From Dermanyssus gallinae (taxonomy: Eukaryota; Arthropoda; Arachnida; Mesostigmata; Dermanyssidae): 64,000 nt of DNA. The notes beneath the pieces are model-generated. The model was not told the origin of the DNA. It saw only the letters and a list, made by a program, of their open reading frames with translations, and ran no database searches. Location: assembly GCA_003439945.1 (NCBI GenBank), contig QVRM01004009.1, positions 45,423 to 109,422 of the forward strand, read 5' to 3'. Made by a program: the position numbers and the translations under genes. This document shows, piece by piece, positions 34,401 to 43,810 of this stretch. Each line of letters starts with the position of its first letter. Position 1 is the first letter of the stretch.

Positions 34401-34692
34401 TCTATCACTATCTCTATGAGTGGTGTATAGGACTCCAAATCTGCGAGGACGCTCTTGGTGCTCGGCGTCACGAAGAGGAATCTTATGGATCTTACCGTTT
34501 TATCGTTGCAAGGAACCTTGAGGATATACCGCTCGCACCGGGTTCATAAGAGCGGGGGCTTCCATCAAGCAGGACACGGACAGCTGCTTCTTAACCTCAC
34601 GTGACACCTTTTTACCACCATTTTTATTAAGGCGAGCACTGCCGAGTGTGTAAACGTATTTTAAATGAATAATAAATCATCACAATATTTTC
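31469..34692 (+). mobile_element. R2-clade LINE (element D) between two (TA)n tracts
   Basis: About 3.2 kb containing, in R2 order, C2H2 finger, Myb-like domain, reverse transcriptase, CCHC zinc motif and restriction-like endonuclease. The left neighbour is (TA)n at 31436-31468 and the right neighbour (TA)n at 34693-34745. No 28S rDNA is present on either side. The 3' UTR runs from 34431 and has AATAATAAATC near its end. Frameshifts make it inactive. Confidence 0.85.
31490..34430 (+). pseudogene. Element D R2-type polyprotein, frameshifted
   Basis: N-terminus: YKCPFGTCLKTFNSKSGLI then, after a frameshift, HRRRAHPDEYNE gives a C2H2 finger; ARWNPQDRELLATLEAYF and NSRTPGAIRCQRNSQ (one frameshift apart, 31710-31870) form the Myb-like DNA-binding domain. 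RT: SKALGLSGF (32470), RLASIDLRKAFDMVSHDSV (motif A, ~32830), GVRLGDPMSPS (motif B, 33006; frame breaks at 33045), GLAFADDLILLAS (motif C, ~33128), then the thumb and INALPTRARLARGRPGY. C-terminus: CRHGCHASETLAHVAQMC (CCHC, ~34050) and GLKPDLVIKTPTEVWVLDAE (PD...D endonuclease, ~34230). Open pieces include 32861-33046, 32970-33680 and 34017-34430. Such proteins nick DNA and prime reverse transcription on it. At least six frame breaks. Confidence 0.9.
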
Positions 34693-34698
34693 TATATA

Positions 34699-34745
<47 letters not shown>
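34693..34745. repeat. (TA)n at the 3' edge of element D
   Basis: (TA)n with one TTT interruption; the continuation of the same tract may have been the target of element D. Confidence 0.9.
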
Positions 34746-34748
<3 letters not shown>

Positions 34749-34774
34749 GCACATGATGAGCGTTTATTGCGCGT

Positions 34775-34850
34775 TTAGGCTCGCTTTCGCTGTTGACAAT
34801 GCCACAAGCGAACGCAATTTCATCACAGCGTCGATGAGCCTAAACGTATT
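34775..34850. repeat. Imperfect inverted repeat
   Basis: CGTTTAGGCTCGCTTTCGCTGT and the reverse complement of the segment ending at 34846 share about 18 of 22 bases, with a loop near 35 bases. It could be a short TIR element or a hairpin. Confidence 0.5.
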
Positions 34851-34917
34851 TGCCCCCGGCGCCTCCTCCACCTTCCTCCTCGTAACGGCTACGGCTATGT
34901 CGGGGGAGAAGGGGAAT

Positions 34918-34921
34918 ATAA

Positions 34922-34957
<36 letters not shown>
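34918..34957. repeat. (TA)n before MITE P
   Basis: TA-rich tract ending directly at the outer end of the left MITE arm. Confidence 0.9.
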
Positions 34958-34963
<6 letters not shown>

Positions 34964-35345
34964 CGTCAGAAAATTTTTCGCATTTTTTTATTTTATGCTC
35001 TTATGTCGAGCAAAAACACCAGTGTTACAAATTGTAGTAATTTCAATCTCACTCTGAAACAAGACTTCTTAGAGACCATGTTCCATTGGAAAAAAATATT
35101 TGCTATAACGAAGCTTTATAATTCTTACTATTCATACGTATTGTACGGCACACACTTCAAGCTCTGGACTTGCGGTTGCGCTAACGATATAATTATGTGA
35201 GAAAAAAACTTCGAAACTTTGGATTGCATAGGAACACTCGGAAATATTTTAAGTGTTATGACAATAAATTGGGTTTATCGAGACATTCTGGAATAATTAA
35301 TTTCTCATCGTAAGAGCTTAGGAATCCAACAAACGTTCTGACTGA
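34958..35345 (+). mobile_element. MITE P, left arm of large inverted repeat
   Basis: About 388 bases from TATACGTCAG (outer end) to CTGACTGACGTATTATA (inner end). These ends are inverted (CGTCAG...CTGACG) and flanked by TA, as expected of Tc1/mariner-type non-autonomous elements. The body contains GAGCAAAAACACCAGTGTTA and TTCCATTGGAAAAAAATATT. The overlapping 66-codon frame has no known domain; I regard it as incidental. Confidence 0.7.
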
Positions 35346-35378
35346 CGTATTATATATATATATATATTATATATAAAT

Positions 35379-35429
<51 letters not shown>
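35346..35429. repeat. (TA)n core between the two MITE arms
   Basis: About 84 bases of TA repeat with a few interruptions at the symmetry centre. Confidence 0.95.
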
Positions 35430-35431
<2 letters not shown>

Positions 35432-35808
35432 CGTCAGTCAGAACGTTTGTTGGATTCCTAAAGCTCTTACGATGAGAAAATTATATTATTCCAGAATGTC
35501 TCGATAAACCCAATTTATTGTCATAACACTTAAAATATTTCCGAGTGTTCCTATGCAAATCAAAGTTTCGAAGTTTTTCTCTCACATAATTATATCGTTA
35601 GCGCAACAGCAAGTCCAGAGCTTTGAAGTGTGTGCCGTACAATACGTAATGAATAGTAAGAATTATAAAGCTCGTTAAAGCAAATATTTTTTTCCAATGG
35701 AACATGGTCTCTAAGAAGTCTTGTTTCAGAGTGAGATTGAAATTACTACAATTTGTAACACTGGTGTTTTTGCTCGACATGAGCATAAAATAAAAAATAT
35801 GCGAAAAA
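35430..35808 (-). mobile_element. MITE P, right arm of large inverted repeat
   Basis: Near-perfect reverse complement of 34970-35345, from ATACGTCAGTCAGAACGTTT to ATATGCGAAAAA; differences are scattered single bases and small indels. The outermost ~14 bases of the element, including the terminal CTGACGTA, are absent and repeat F2 begins instead. Confidence 0.8.
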
Positions 35809-35814
35809 TTAGAT

Positions 35815-36005
35815 TCTTTATTAGCTTTCACGCCAAATACCTCAAAATCATCATCTTACGACCACTCACGGGGTTCAAAACTAACACGTTTAGGCAAACG
35901 CAAATTTTACGGTCATTTTGGTACCCAACTTATGGCAATACGAGCTGTGGTTGCGGAGTAAGAGATTCGGCGGGATGTCCAGATTAAGTGCATGTAAAAT
36001 GACTG
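35815..36005. repeat. Interspersed repeat F2, copy 2
   Basis: CCAAATACCTCAAAATCATC, CTTACGACCACTC, CAAAACTAACACG and AACTTATGGCAATACGAGC follow the same order as copy 1 (1635-1865). Confidence 0.7.
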
Positions 36006-36109
36006 TACGCCGACGTGTCGCGCGACAGTCGCAGGGCTATAGCGTTCATGGATTTACCATGCTGTATGCTCTCATAACTCTTATTGCCATCTTTCTCTGT
36101 TCTCTCAAT

Positions 36110-36810
36110 AGCTTTACCCGATTGCGTGTCTTTTTATCGCGAGTGGTCCCCAGACTAGCGCAGCGTAGAGGGCTATGGACTCTGCCACTGTGACGAGAAG
36201 CCGTCTCTTGTCCTCAGACGCACCTCTAACTCTCGGCAAAGGTGCGTTTTGGTTAGGTTGTTTATAACCGTAGCTGTCTTCGCCGTCACCTTCTCGATGT
36301 GAGCGTTTTCCGTGAGGGCACGAGCGACTGTAACCCCAGGTACTTTGCTGTCTCGTTGACCGCGGTGTCCATCCCATTCAAAGTCAAGCTCGGCCTGGTG
36401 TGGGCTTTATTTCCCACTAGCGTCACCGCCTTGCCTTTATTCGGTGCTAATTCTATCCCGTGCCGTTGTATCTATCTTTCGACTTAGTTGCGCCAACGCT
36501 TGTTGGGCTTTCCACTCCAGGAGAGACGGGTCCCAAGCTGTGACCATGATGGCTATATCGTCGGGAAATGCAATCGCCTGCGGTCTTTCCATCTGGACTA
36601 CCTCCAGCACCCCGTTGTATGCAATGTCCCAAAGAAGGGGACCCAGGAATGACCCCTGGGGTACCCCAGCGTAAGGTAAATCTGCCAAAGCCCTCTTATT
36701 CGCAAGCTTCGCTGTCAACCTCGTGTAACCATTATCTTGAAAGCCTTGCCTATCGTGTCCAGGAGACATATTGAAGACATAGCCTACTGCTACTTGTAAT
36801 ACTAGCAATT
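36110..36810 (-). pseudogene. R1-type LINE reverse transcriptase fragment
   Basis: Minus frame 36808-36437 has AGVPQGSFLGPLLWDIAYNG (motif B) and QAIAFPDDIAIMVTA, where the catalytic FADD has become FPDD. After a frame change, 36377-36114 gives a thumb fragment (KRRLLVTVAESIALYAALVW) close to element A's KRRLLASVAESTALYAAPVW. It contains just the part that element A lacks. Truncated at both ends. Confidence 0.85.
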
Positions 36811-38533
36811 ATCACAAAATTATGCTTTGTCACCAAGCTAGTCCCGTGATCATGCCTTGAAGAAGAAAAAGAAGAAGACACTGTAGCCTCAGCTCTGCTG
36901 AGAGTCCATACTCATCAATTTTAGCAACACATTCGGTATCTACAAGTCGTTGCGCGCTCGTGTTTCACTTGTATGCATGCTATATAGAATCCGAAAATGT
37001 GTTTGGCCCGTCTCGCTAACACGTTGTTGATATTAGCTTTTCTCAATCGTTTGACTAAGCACCAAGAGGGCAGTGGTACGTCTTCTTATATGTCCGATGT
37101 TCTCAGCGCACCTCGTCAAGGCAGCAGCAAAAGTCGTCTCTAAGTGTCTCAGCCGACTAACAAATACACCTGAATAGCATGCTCAAGTGTTCGGACAGCG
37201 ACATTTGCGTGTACAAGGCGTGCACGAACAGAATTTGCTGCTTTGTCTGTGATGGCCGTAATTAGTCGACATGTCTTTCTGTTTGTTGAGCGTGCGAGAA
37301 ACCAAGGTTGAGAATAATGCTGACGGCGTCATATGCAGGCATTCTTTGGTAGCAAGTGGATCATATACCGCAAAGCCAGTCGTTCATATTTTTGAGCAAT
37401 GAGCAAAGCAGTTATTAATAATAATACGTTTTTTTTTAAATATCAAGTAATGGATGGAACTCCCTTTATGTATATACCAAAATAAATGTACGCAAATAAA
37501 CATCTACCCGTGTAATAAATAGCTGCAATTGATAATCTGGAACTTTGAGCCAAACAAGAAGAGCTGTGTAAACTCGACAGTAAATTTTAATCAACGTGTC
37601 CCATGAAACAACAACACTAAGCTCTCTAGATCTTATATTTTTATTTTACTGCAGGTACTATAATACTATTAAGCAGGAAATTGTGTTTTTTAGAAGCACT
37701 TACGCATACTGGTCTCAGCGCTCGTGCCTCGTATGTTACGATTATACCAAAACACGTCTGTACAAACGCATAGATAATCTGCAAATTCGCAAGAATATTG
37801 CTTCGGGTTCAATAAACAGAGTTAAAACGGGAGACCGAGACACTTCGCCGAAGTCAAGGCTGACCTTGAGTTTGGAGGCACAATTGGCATGCCTTCTAGG
37901 GCATGTCAATATGCACGGCTATTTTAAAGGTAGCGTGTCAACTAGGTGAGTTGTATGCTAGAAAATGTTCCTAAAATAGATGCCAGTCTACTCATTGCGG
38001 GGACAGAACTTGAAAGGGGTGACTAGGAAATATGTACTCTCCGTATTACTAATTAGCTAACTGTGCCACTGACTGCAGTCGCTTCATACAGGTAACTGAA
38101 AGGTTCCCTGCAACAAGGTTACCCAGTTAATACAGGTTATTTAATGTCCACTATATTGTTGACAGAAAACCCAATTGTACGTTAGATGGCAACCACCATT
38201 TGTGCCGTGAGAAAATTGACAGCGGCAGCGAATCGAGGCCAAGCACCGCGTTCATGACACCGTAGTGCATTCCAGAAACCTTGCACATCTTGAAGCGCGG
38301 TTTAAGAGCAACTTTATGGTTTAAAAAGCTGTTAGGCGTATTATTAATTAGGGATTGAACGACGAGTCGACGCGCATAAGCGCTGGACTGCGGCTTGGTG
38401 TTGATCTAGTTGTGCCCCACAACATTTGTTGTGGTGATTTTGTGGACGCGTTGGCCCATCATGGCTTTCGTAACCCCGGGTCTATCTAGGGATGATGGAA
38501 AATAGCATAACGATCTGACTCTGACACTATTTA
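36811..38533. other. No recognisable gene
   Basis: A 117-codon plus frame at 37596-37949 shows no domain I recognise. Confidence 0.45.
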
Positions 38534-38646
38534 AGTGTGGCCGCATGCTTGTTTGGAATGCAACTTTGACCGACTCATTAGTCCCTTTGAATAGTGTGGC
38601 CGCATGCTTGTTTGGAATGCAACTTTGACCGACTCATTAGTCCCTC
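38534..38646. repeat. 59-bp tandem duplication
   Basis: AGTGTGGCCGCATGCTTG starts at 38534 and again at 38593; about 53 bases after each start are identical. Confidence 0.95.
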
Positions 38647-39443
38647 TCTCCCAGAATAGCTGAGGCTAACAAATGCAGAAAATACTCTAGCGTTTATAAT
38701 CCGCTCGAATATTGTCCGTTGGCGTTCGAGACTATGGGAGCAGCAGATCCCCTTACACTCAAGCTGACTCAGCGCGTGGGTAGAAGCCTTAGCCTTCATC
38801 CGAAATTTTGCGCCAGAGGCTGTTGCTCGACAATCACCGAGGAAATGCAGCGTCTGTTCGGGGCACGTTGTTAAACTGGGCTAACGTTCGCGCAGAGACA
38901 AATAATAATAATACATTTATAGACATTGCATCTTGATAATTCACCTCGTCAAAGACGTGCAAAACATTAACCAGGAAAGTGCGGTCCTCGTAAGCTTGAC
39001 CATCGGAGGACAATCCAAACAATACGTAGGCTCCACTATAGGAGTTATAAAACTGTATGACCATTAACTGCATACGATTCAACATAACCGCTTTAAAAAG
39101 TATGAACATATTCTTAAACTACTCAAAATTATTTATGTGCGCAGTGAATCCCGCAACGGAAACGAAGCTCCAGAGGTCGACCAGAAGAGTTACATGTCGA
39201 ACAATCTTCATAATCAGCCGTATAATTGTTTTAACCCTTGAAGCCTTCATCACACCTTTAAAAAAAGGAACGCCTATGTACACATAGGTTTTCCTCCTTC
39301 TACATCTGAATTTCACGTATATGTGTGTACGTTCTTACTTGTATGACCCTTTGCGTCGATGCTGTTGATGCCGATGCTAATAGATAAATATATGCGCGGG
39401 CTCATCCATTTCTCAGACTTCATAAGAATGTCGGGCGGGCAGT
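38647..39443. other. No recognisable gene
   Basis: Frames on both strands at 38834-39316 have no motif I recognise. Confidence 0.45.
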
Positions 39444-42400
39444 GGCCGCGCCTAATTATTATGGTTTATTAACACCCAGGTTGGGTAAAATTATAAACAT
39501 ATACATCAGACACAACTAGTGCTTCCTTCACGTCATTGGGTCTTCTCTCATCTTGCAAGCTCAGCTATTGACTGAACTGCAGGACATGCTGCGGCGTGGT
39601 ATCTATCGCACTGGGCAGAGCACCTCGTGCACCTGCAACACTCCTGAGGATCGTGGAATTCTTCCGTGCTACATAACACGTGATGAAACCCGTGGGCTGC
39701 AAACGCCGTAGTTAAATGTCTGCCTTTATACCCCGCTGCTCGCCAGGCCGTGCTTGTCATCGCTACCGTATTATATATTCCTAAATCGATTCCCTTCAAT
39801 TTTTCCGTCCACTTCAAAGTATAAGCCTCAAACGCTTTCGTCCTAGGTAAACCCCATCGAAGTTGTAATTCCTGTGTCATTAAACTCCCCCCTCTAAGAT
39901 ATGAACTATTCTATTCTTACTTGAATTGGCTAAACCCAAAACCCGTTTCATAAAGAAAAATCTGGCTCTATCTAGTAACTGCAGTTCTGTTTCTCCCAAT
40001 TTTTCCCATATAAGTGATATACCGAATGTTGCTATTGGTTCTATTTTAATTTTGAAAAGAGCGGAGGCGGTATGTATTGACAACATTTGCGGGCTCTTAA
40101 TTGCTGCTGCTGCTCGGATTGCTTTTCCCACTCTGCTTTCTATATGTCTTCGGAAACTGCTACCATTCGACGTTATAGTGACACCCAGATAAGTAAATTT
40201 ATTTACAAATTGTACTACATTGCCCCTAGCTTGAATAACGTCGTTTTTTGCTAATCGACCCCCTCGTCGAAACTTAACTGCTACTGTCTTTTGCCAGTTT
40301 ATGCTAAGCCCCATCTCGTCCATATAATCAATTATTCGTTCCAGTCCCTGTTTAACCCTAAATAGACTCCTACCATAGATTACAATGTCATCTGCATACA
40401 TTAAAGTACTTGCCCACTCTCGAGTCCACCCCTGTCTCACCCGGTTGGGTAGTTCTCCCAATAATACTGAAAAAAGCAACAAGCTAAGCCCGTCTCCTTG
40501 AGCCACGCCGGTTGTTTGCTTTACTGTTCCCACAATCCCTATACCGTTGTCGATGCATACTATGCTCTCCCTAAGGATGGCCCCCAACACAGCTGATTTA
40601 ACAGCTGATTCGGAACTCCCTCCAAGGCTAGCTTCTCCATAATTATGTTTCTCGGCGCTAGGTCAAAGGCGGCTTTAAGATCTATAAATACCGCATATAG
40701 CGGTCTTCTTGGCTCGGCTAGAGTTTCCCAAATCTCTGCTAGCAATTGGCGCAGGGCCGTATGGGTCGACTTGGATTTTCTAAACCCGTGTTGTTCTTCT
40801 GGTACTGCGTTTCTGGTTTCTAGGAAGTGCTCAAGTCGATCTGATATTATCCCCGAGAATATCTTATAGGGGCAACTCTTAAGTGTTATTCCCCTCCAAG
40901 CTTCCGGCTCTGTTTCTATGCCCTTCCCTTTAGGTATAACAATGAGAGTATCTTCCTTCCACGCTTTAGGCATTTTCCCGGACTTTAGGCATTCATCGAA
41001 TAGAGCTTTCCAGCATGGCGCCAGTGCCAACGTTTGCTTTAAGTGTTCATTTCTTATCATATCGTTTCCGGCCGCTTTACCTCTAGGCGCTCTTTCAATT
41101 GCGCTGACAACGTCTTCGATTGTGATCTCGCGATCTACCCATTCCCGTGCAAGCTTTGTGTCTTTGTCCCAAGGCCTATTGTATAATATTATTTCTTTTG
41201 GAGTGGTGTCGGCTCCCTGTAGCATACCAGCAAAGTGCTTAATTAGTCTCTCAGTCTCCACTGGGCACTGCTGTTTTCTTTTATGCTTTAGCCATTTGTG
41301 CGGGTGTTCCTCTGCCTCTCGTAACAACTTCCACTCCCGGCTTTCCCAGTACTTCTGTTTCTCTTCCTTGTATGTCCTTTGCGTCATTTTCTTTACCATT
41401 ATAGCTAACGGCCTCATTACCGGAAAAATCTTTACGTAGTCCCTAGTTAGCCTGTTTGCATTTTTTTGCTGCTCTACACCGCTCGTTAAACCAGGGCCTT
41501 CCTTTTTGTTCTTGACGCGGAACTATTGCACTTGTGATTAGATTTACCAGTTTACGCTCATATGACTCTATGTGAATTTCCCCTGGTGGACACACTTCCC
41601 CAACTCCCTTTAAGAAAATCCCACTATCCAATTTTGTTCCGGTCCCCTGCCTACGGCTACACTCCTCCTCACTGCTGCTAATCTTAAATGTCATTCCCAT
41701 GGGTATATGCCTTCTAAGTCCCGCTCCTTCCCGAAAAGATGTATTTTCCCCTAAAAATGTTATATCATTCCCGTTTCCGTCTGTGGCAAAAACGTCGATG
41801 ACTGACGCTCCTGTACTACATTCAAATGTGTTTAGGCCGGGCTCGCTGACTCGTTCAGAAATTCCCTTGTCCAACCTGGCATTGAAATCCCCCGCTAGAA
41901 TCATAGGTGCTTTTCTAGGCACAGCCTCAACCCCGAGCATAATACGTTCTGTCATGGTCTCAATAGACTCTACACCTGCCGGCTTTACATAAGCTGCCAC
42001 AATCTCCACCCCCCTTGACGCTATTGCTACTAAATTTTCCGCTATTATTCCTATTTTCATTTCTCCAATTTCTGCTCTCGTAAATACTGAAACCCCCCCA
42101 CTTGGTCTACCCCGTCCCTCGCCTTTATGTGCAAGTGCGTGATATCCGTGAAAGCCCCCTAAAGTAAAAGGTTTTACTGCCCAAGTTTCCGTCAAAATTA
42201 GAATATCCACTCCTCGGAGTGCTTCCGCGCCTAACAGTTCTAATACGCCATGTCCTTCGCAGTTCCTTAGTACTACTTTGATAACTTGCGTAAGCTTTTG
42301 TTCCTTGAGTTTGATCTTTTCCAAGCGTCACCGGGTCTTTGATCCACCGGTCGTAATGCTGTTGTTGTTGTTGTCACGACAGTCATTTTGATTCACGGGG

Positions 42401-43503
42401 GGTGCCGCAGTTTCTTTGGCATTATTATAGAAAGCTTGCTGGATCGACTCAGCTAGCGAGGTAGCGTTCATTATGCTCTTCTCTGGCTGTGCCATTGCTC
42501 CGCTTGCTGCGCGTATAACAACTGGCAGTACGGATTCCAAGACTTTTGAGATAACGCTCGTTATAGTTTCTTGAATGATTGGGGATAGTCTGCGGAGTAC
42601 TTCTTCTACAATACTGTCCGTCGATGGTTGTGCCGATATGTCTGGCTGTTGTGACGGAGCTGCCGGCTTTAATGCAATACGGTCAGCTTCCTCTATACGT
42701 GCCGTGGGGATACGACTTCCACCGTCAACTTCTTTTATCCCATTTTTTACGACCGAAGACCAGCTTCGCTTCGTAAAATTGTCGGATGCTTGCACGTTAG
42801 ATACTGGTACGCAGATTGGGACTGACGGGGCGTCGTGCTGCTTCTGTACGATGCTTCGCGAGGCTCTCTTTAGTTGTTCCATGCGTAGCAGTCTTTGCGG
42901 ACATGCTCCCCACGTGGCCTCATGCTCCCCGTTGCATAAACAACAGCGGGCCTGAGCATTGCAGTCTTTTCTGAGGTGCTCCATAGAGCCGCATTTTCGA
43001 CATTTGGGCCTTGGGGCTTTACAGTTAGCGGCGAAGTGATCTAGAATATAACACCTATAGCACTGCGAGGGTTCATGGTATAGTACCACTCCGTGTCGCT
43101 TAAGCCCCAGACGCACCTCAGCCGGAAAGCTGTTGCCAGAGAACGTCAAAATAACGTGCTCCGTAGCCGACACGGCGTTGGTTCTGGGGTTCTTTGCTTT
43201 TACCCGAGAAACTTCTGCCACTCCGGAAGACTGCAGCGCCGATAATATCGCCGATTCCGAGATTGAGGAATGAACCCCGGTGATCTTGCCCTTTATTGTA
43301 GATCGTGTTCCGCTTATTCTTGATGAGACTTTAACTTTCGCTAACTCCGATAGCGAGAGTAAAGTTGCTCTATCATCTTCCCTCTCCACGACTATGACAA
43401 GTTCTCCGTTTTTCGTGAAGCGAGGCTCCTCTATTTCCCCCCCGACGATCTTCGCGATGTCGTCACACATCTCGTTAAAGTTGTGCTCAAGGCCGCGCCT
43501 AAT
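39444..43503 (-). mobile_element. APE-type LINE (element B) with 13-bp target duplication
   Basis: GGCCGCGCCTAAT occurs at 39444-39456 and again at 43491-43503. The minus-strand insert therefore spans 43490 to 39457 and ends ...GTTAATAAACCATAATA, like element C (GGTTAATAAACAAAAAA). It holds a zinc-knuckle ORF1 and an ORF2 with APE endonuclease, reverse transcriptase (MYADD) and a C-terminal Cys/His motif. The 5' end cuts into the first codons of ORF1, so the copy is slightly truncated. ORF2 has three frame breaks. Confidence 0.88.
39548..42327 (-). pseudogene. Element B ORF2: APE endonuclease, reverse transcriptase, zinc motif
   Basis: No ATG: the frame opens RLEKIKLKEQ right after ORF1's stop. 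Endonuclease: VDILILTETWAVKPF, GRPSGGVSVF, MILAGDFNARLDKG; the usual SDH near the end reads LRRHIP. One extra T at about 41443 shifts the frame; RT then runs APRGKAAGNDMIRNEHL, VIPKGKG, EEQHGFRKSKSTHTAL and FIDLKAAFDLAP (motif A). A second break at about 40575 precedes TTGVAQGDGLSLLLFS (motif B) and LMYADDIVIYG (motif C). A third, at about 39880, precedes the C-terminus with CRCTRCSAQCDRYHAAAC (C-x2-C-x3-C-x3-H-x4-C core). I cannot place it in a clade with certainty; an I-like group is likely. Confidence 0.88.
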
Positions 43504-43533
43504 GTAGTTGCACAGACGGTGCTGCAGTGTCAC
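42328..43533 (-). CDS. Element B ORF1, zinc-knuckle gag-like protein
   Basis: 401 open codons; the ATG at 43533 and the first ~14 codons lie outside the insert or in the duplication, so the native start is lost. The middle has an RNA-binding-like region, then three CCHC-type motifs: CYRCYILDHFAANC, CRKCGSMEHLRKDC and CCLCNGEHEATWGAC. The C-terminal half is Ser/Pro-rich with a predicted helix near VEEVLRRLSPIIQETI. The frame ends in TGA at 42330-42328, and ORF2 continues in the same frame directly after it. Such proteins coat LINE RNA. The opposite-strand frames at 42575-42955 are shadows. Confidence 0.85.
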   Translation of the reverse strand: MTLQHRLCNYIRRGLEHNFNEMCDDIAKIVGGEIEEPRFTKNGELVIVVEREDDRATLLSLSELAKVKVSSRISGTRSTIKGKITGVHSSISESAILSALQSSGVAEVSRVKAKNPRTNAVSATEHVILTFSGNSFPAEVRLGLKRHGVVLYHEPSQCYRCYILDHFAANCKAPRPKCRKCGSMEHLRKDCNAQARCCLCNGEHEATWGACPQRLLRMEQLKRASRSIVQKQHDAPSVPICVPVSNVQASDNFTKRSWSSVVKNGIKEVDGGSRIPTARIEEADRIALKPAAPSQQPDISAQPSTDSIVEEVLRRLSPIIQETITSVISKVLESVLPVVIRAASGAMAQPEKSIMNATSLAESIQQAFYNNAKETAAPPVNQNDCRDNNNNSITTGGSKTR

Positions 43534-43810
43534 GGGGGGGGAGGGGGAGACGGGACACTACCACCACCACACAACAAGCGATAATAATGGCTTACGATCG
43601 TTGGCTCCTATACCCTGATCCTGCTTTAAGACGACAAGTTGACTATAAGAAGCAAATAACGACACGGCCTACCGACACGGCTGCAGGTGAAGAGAGAGAG
43701 AGATGTTGCCGAAAAGAAAGACTGTGTTTGTAGAGACCGACCCCCTTTGGTTGCGATGCGAATCGGGCCAATCCTACAGGACTTCCGGCCGTTCAGTTCT
43801 ATATGGTTCT
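43504..43810. other. Spacer between elements B and C
   Basis: Old flank of both insertions: a G-run, ACCACC repeats and (GA)n. No gene is recognisable. Confidence 0.5.

Noticed and set aside
34999..35831. Pair of 66- and 77-codon frames with similar sequence as a duplicated gene
   Set aside because: They are the same incidental frame in the two arms of the inverted repeat, with no known domain.
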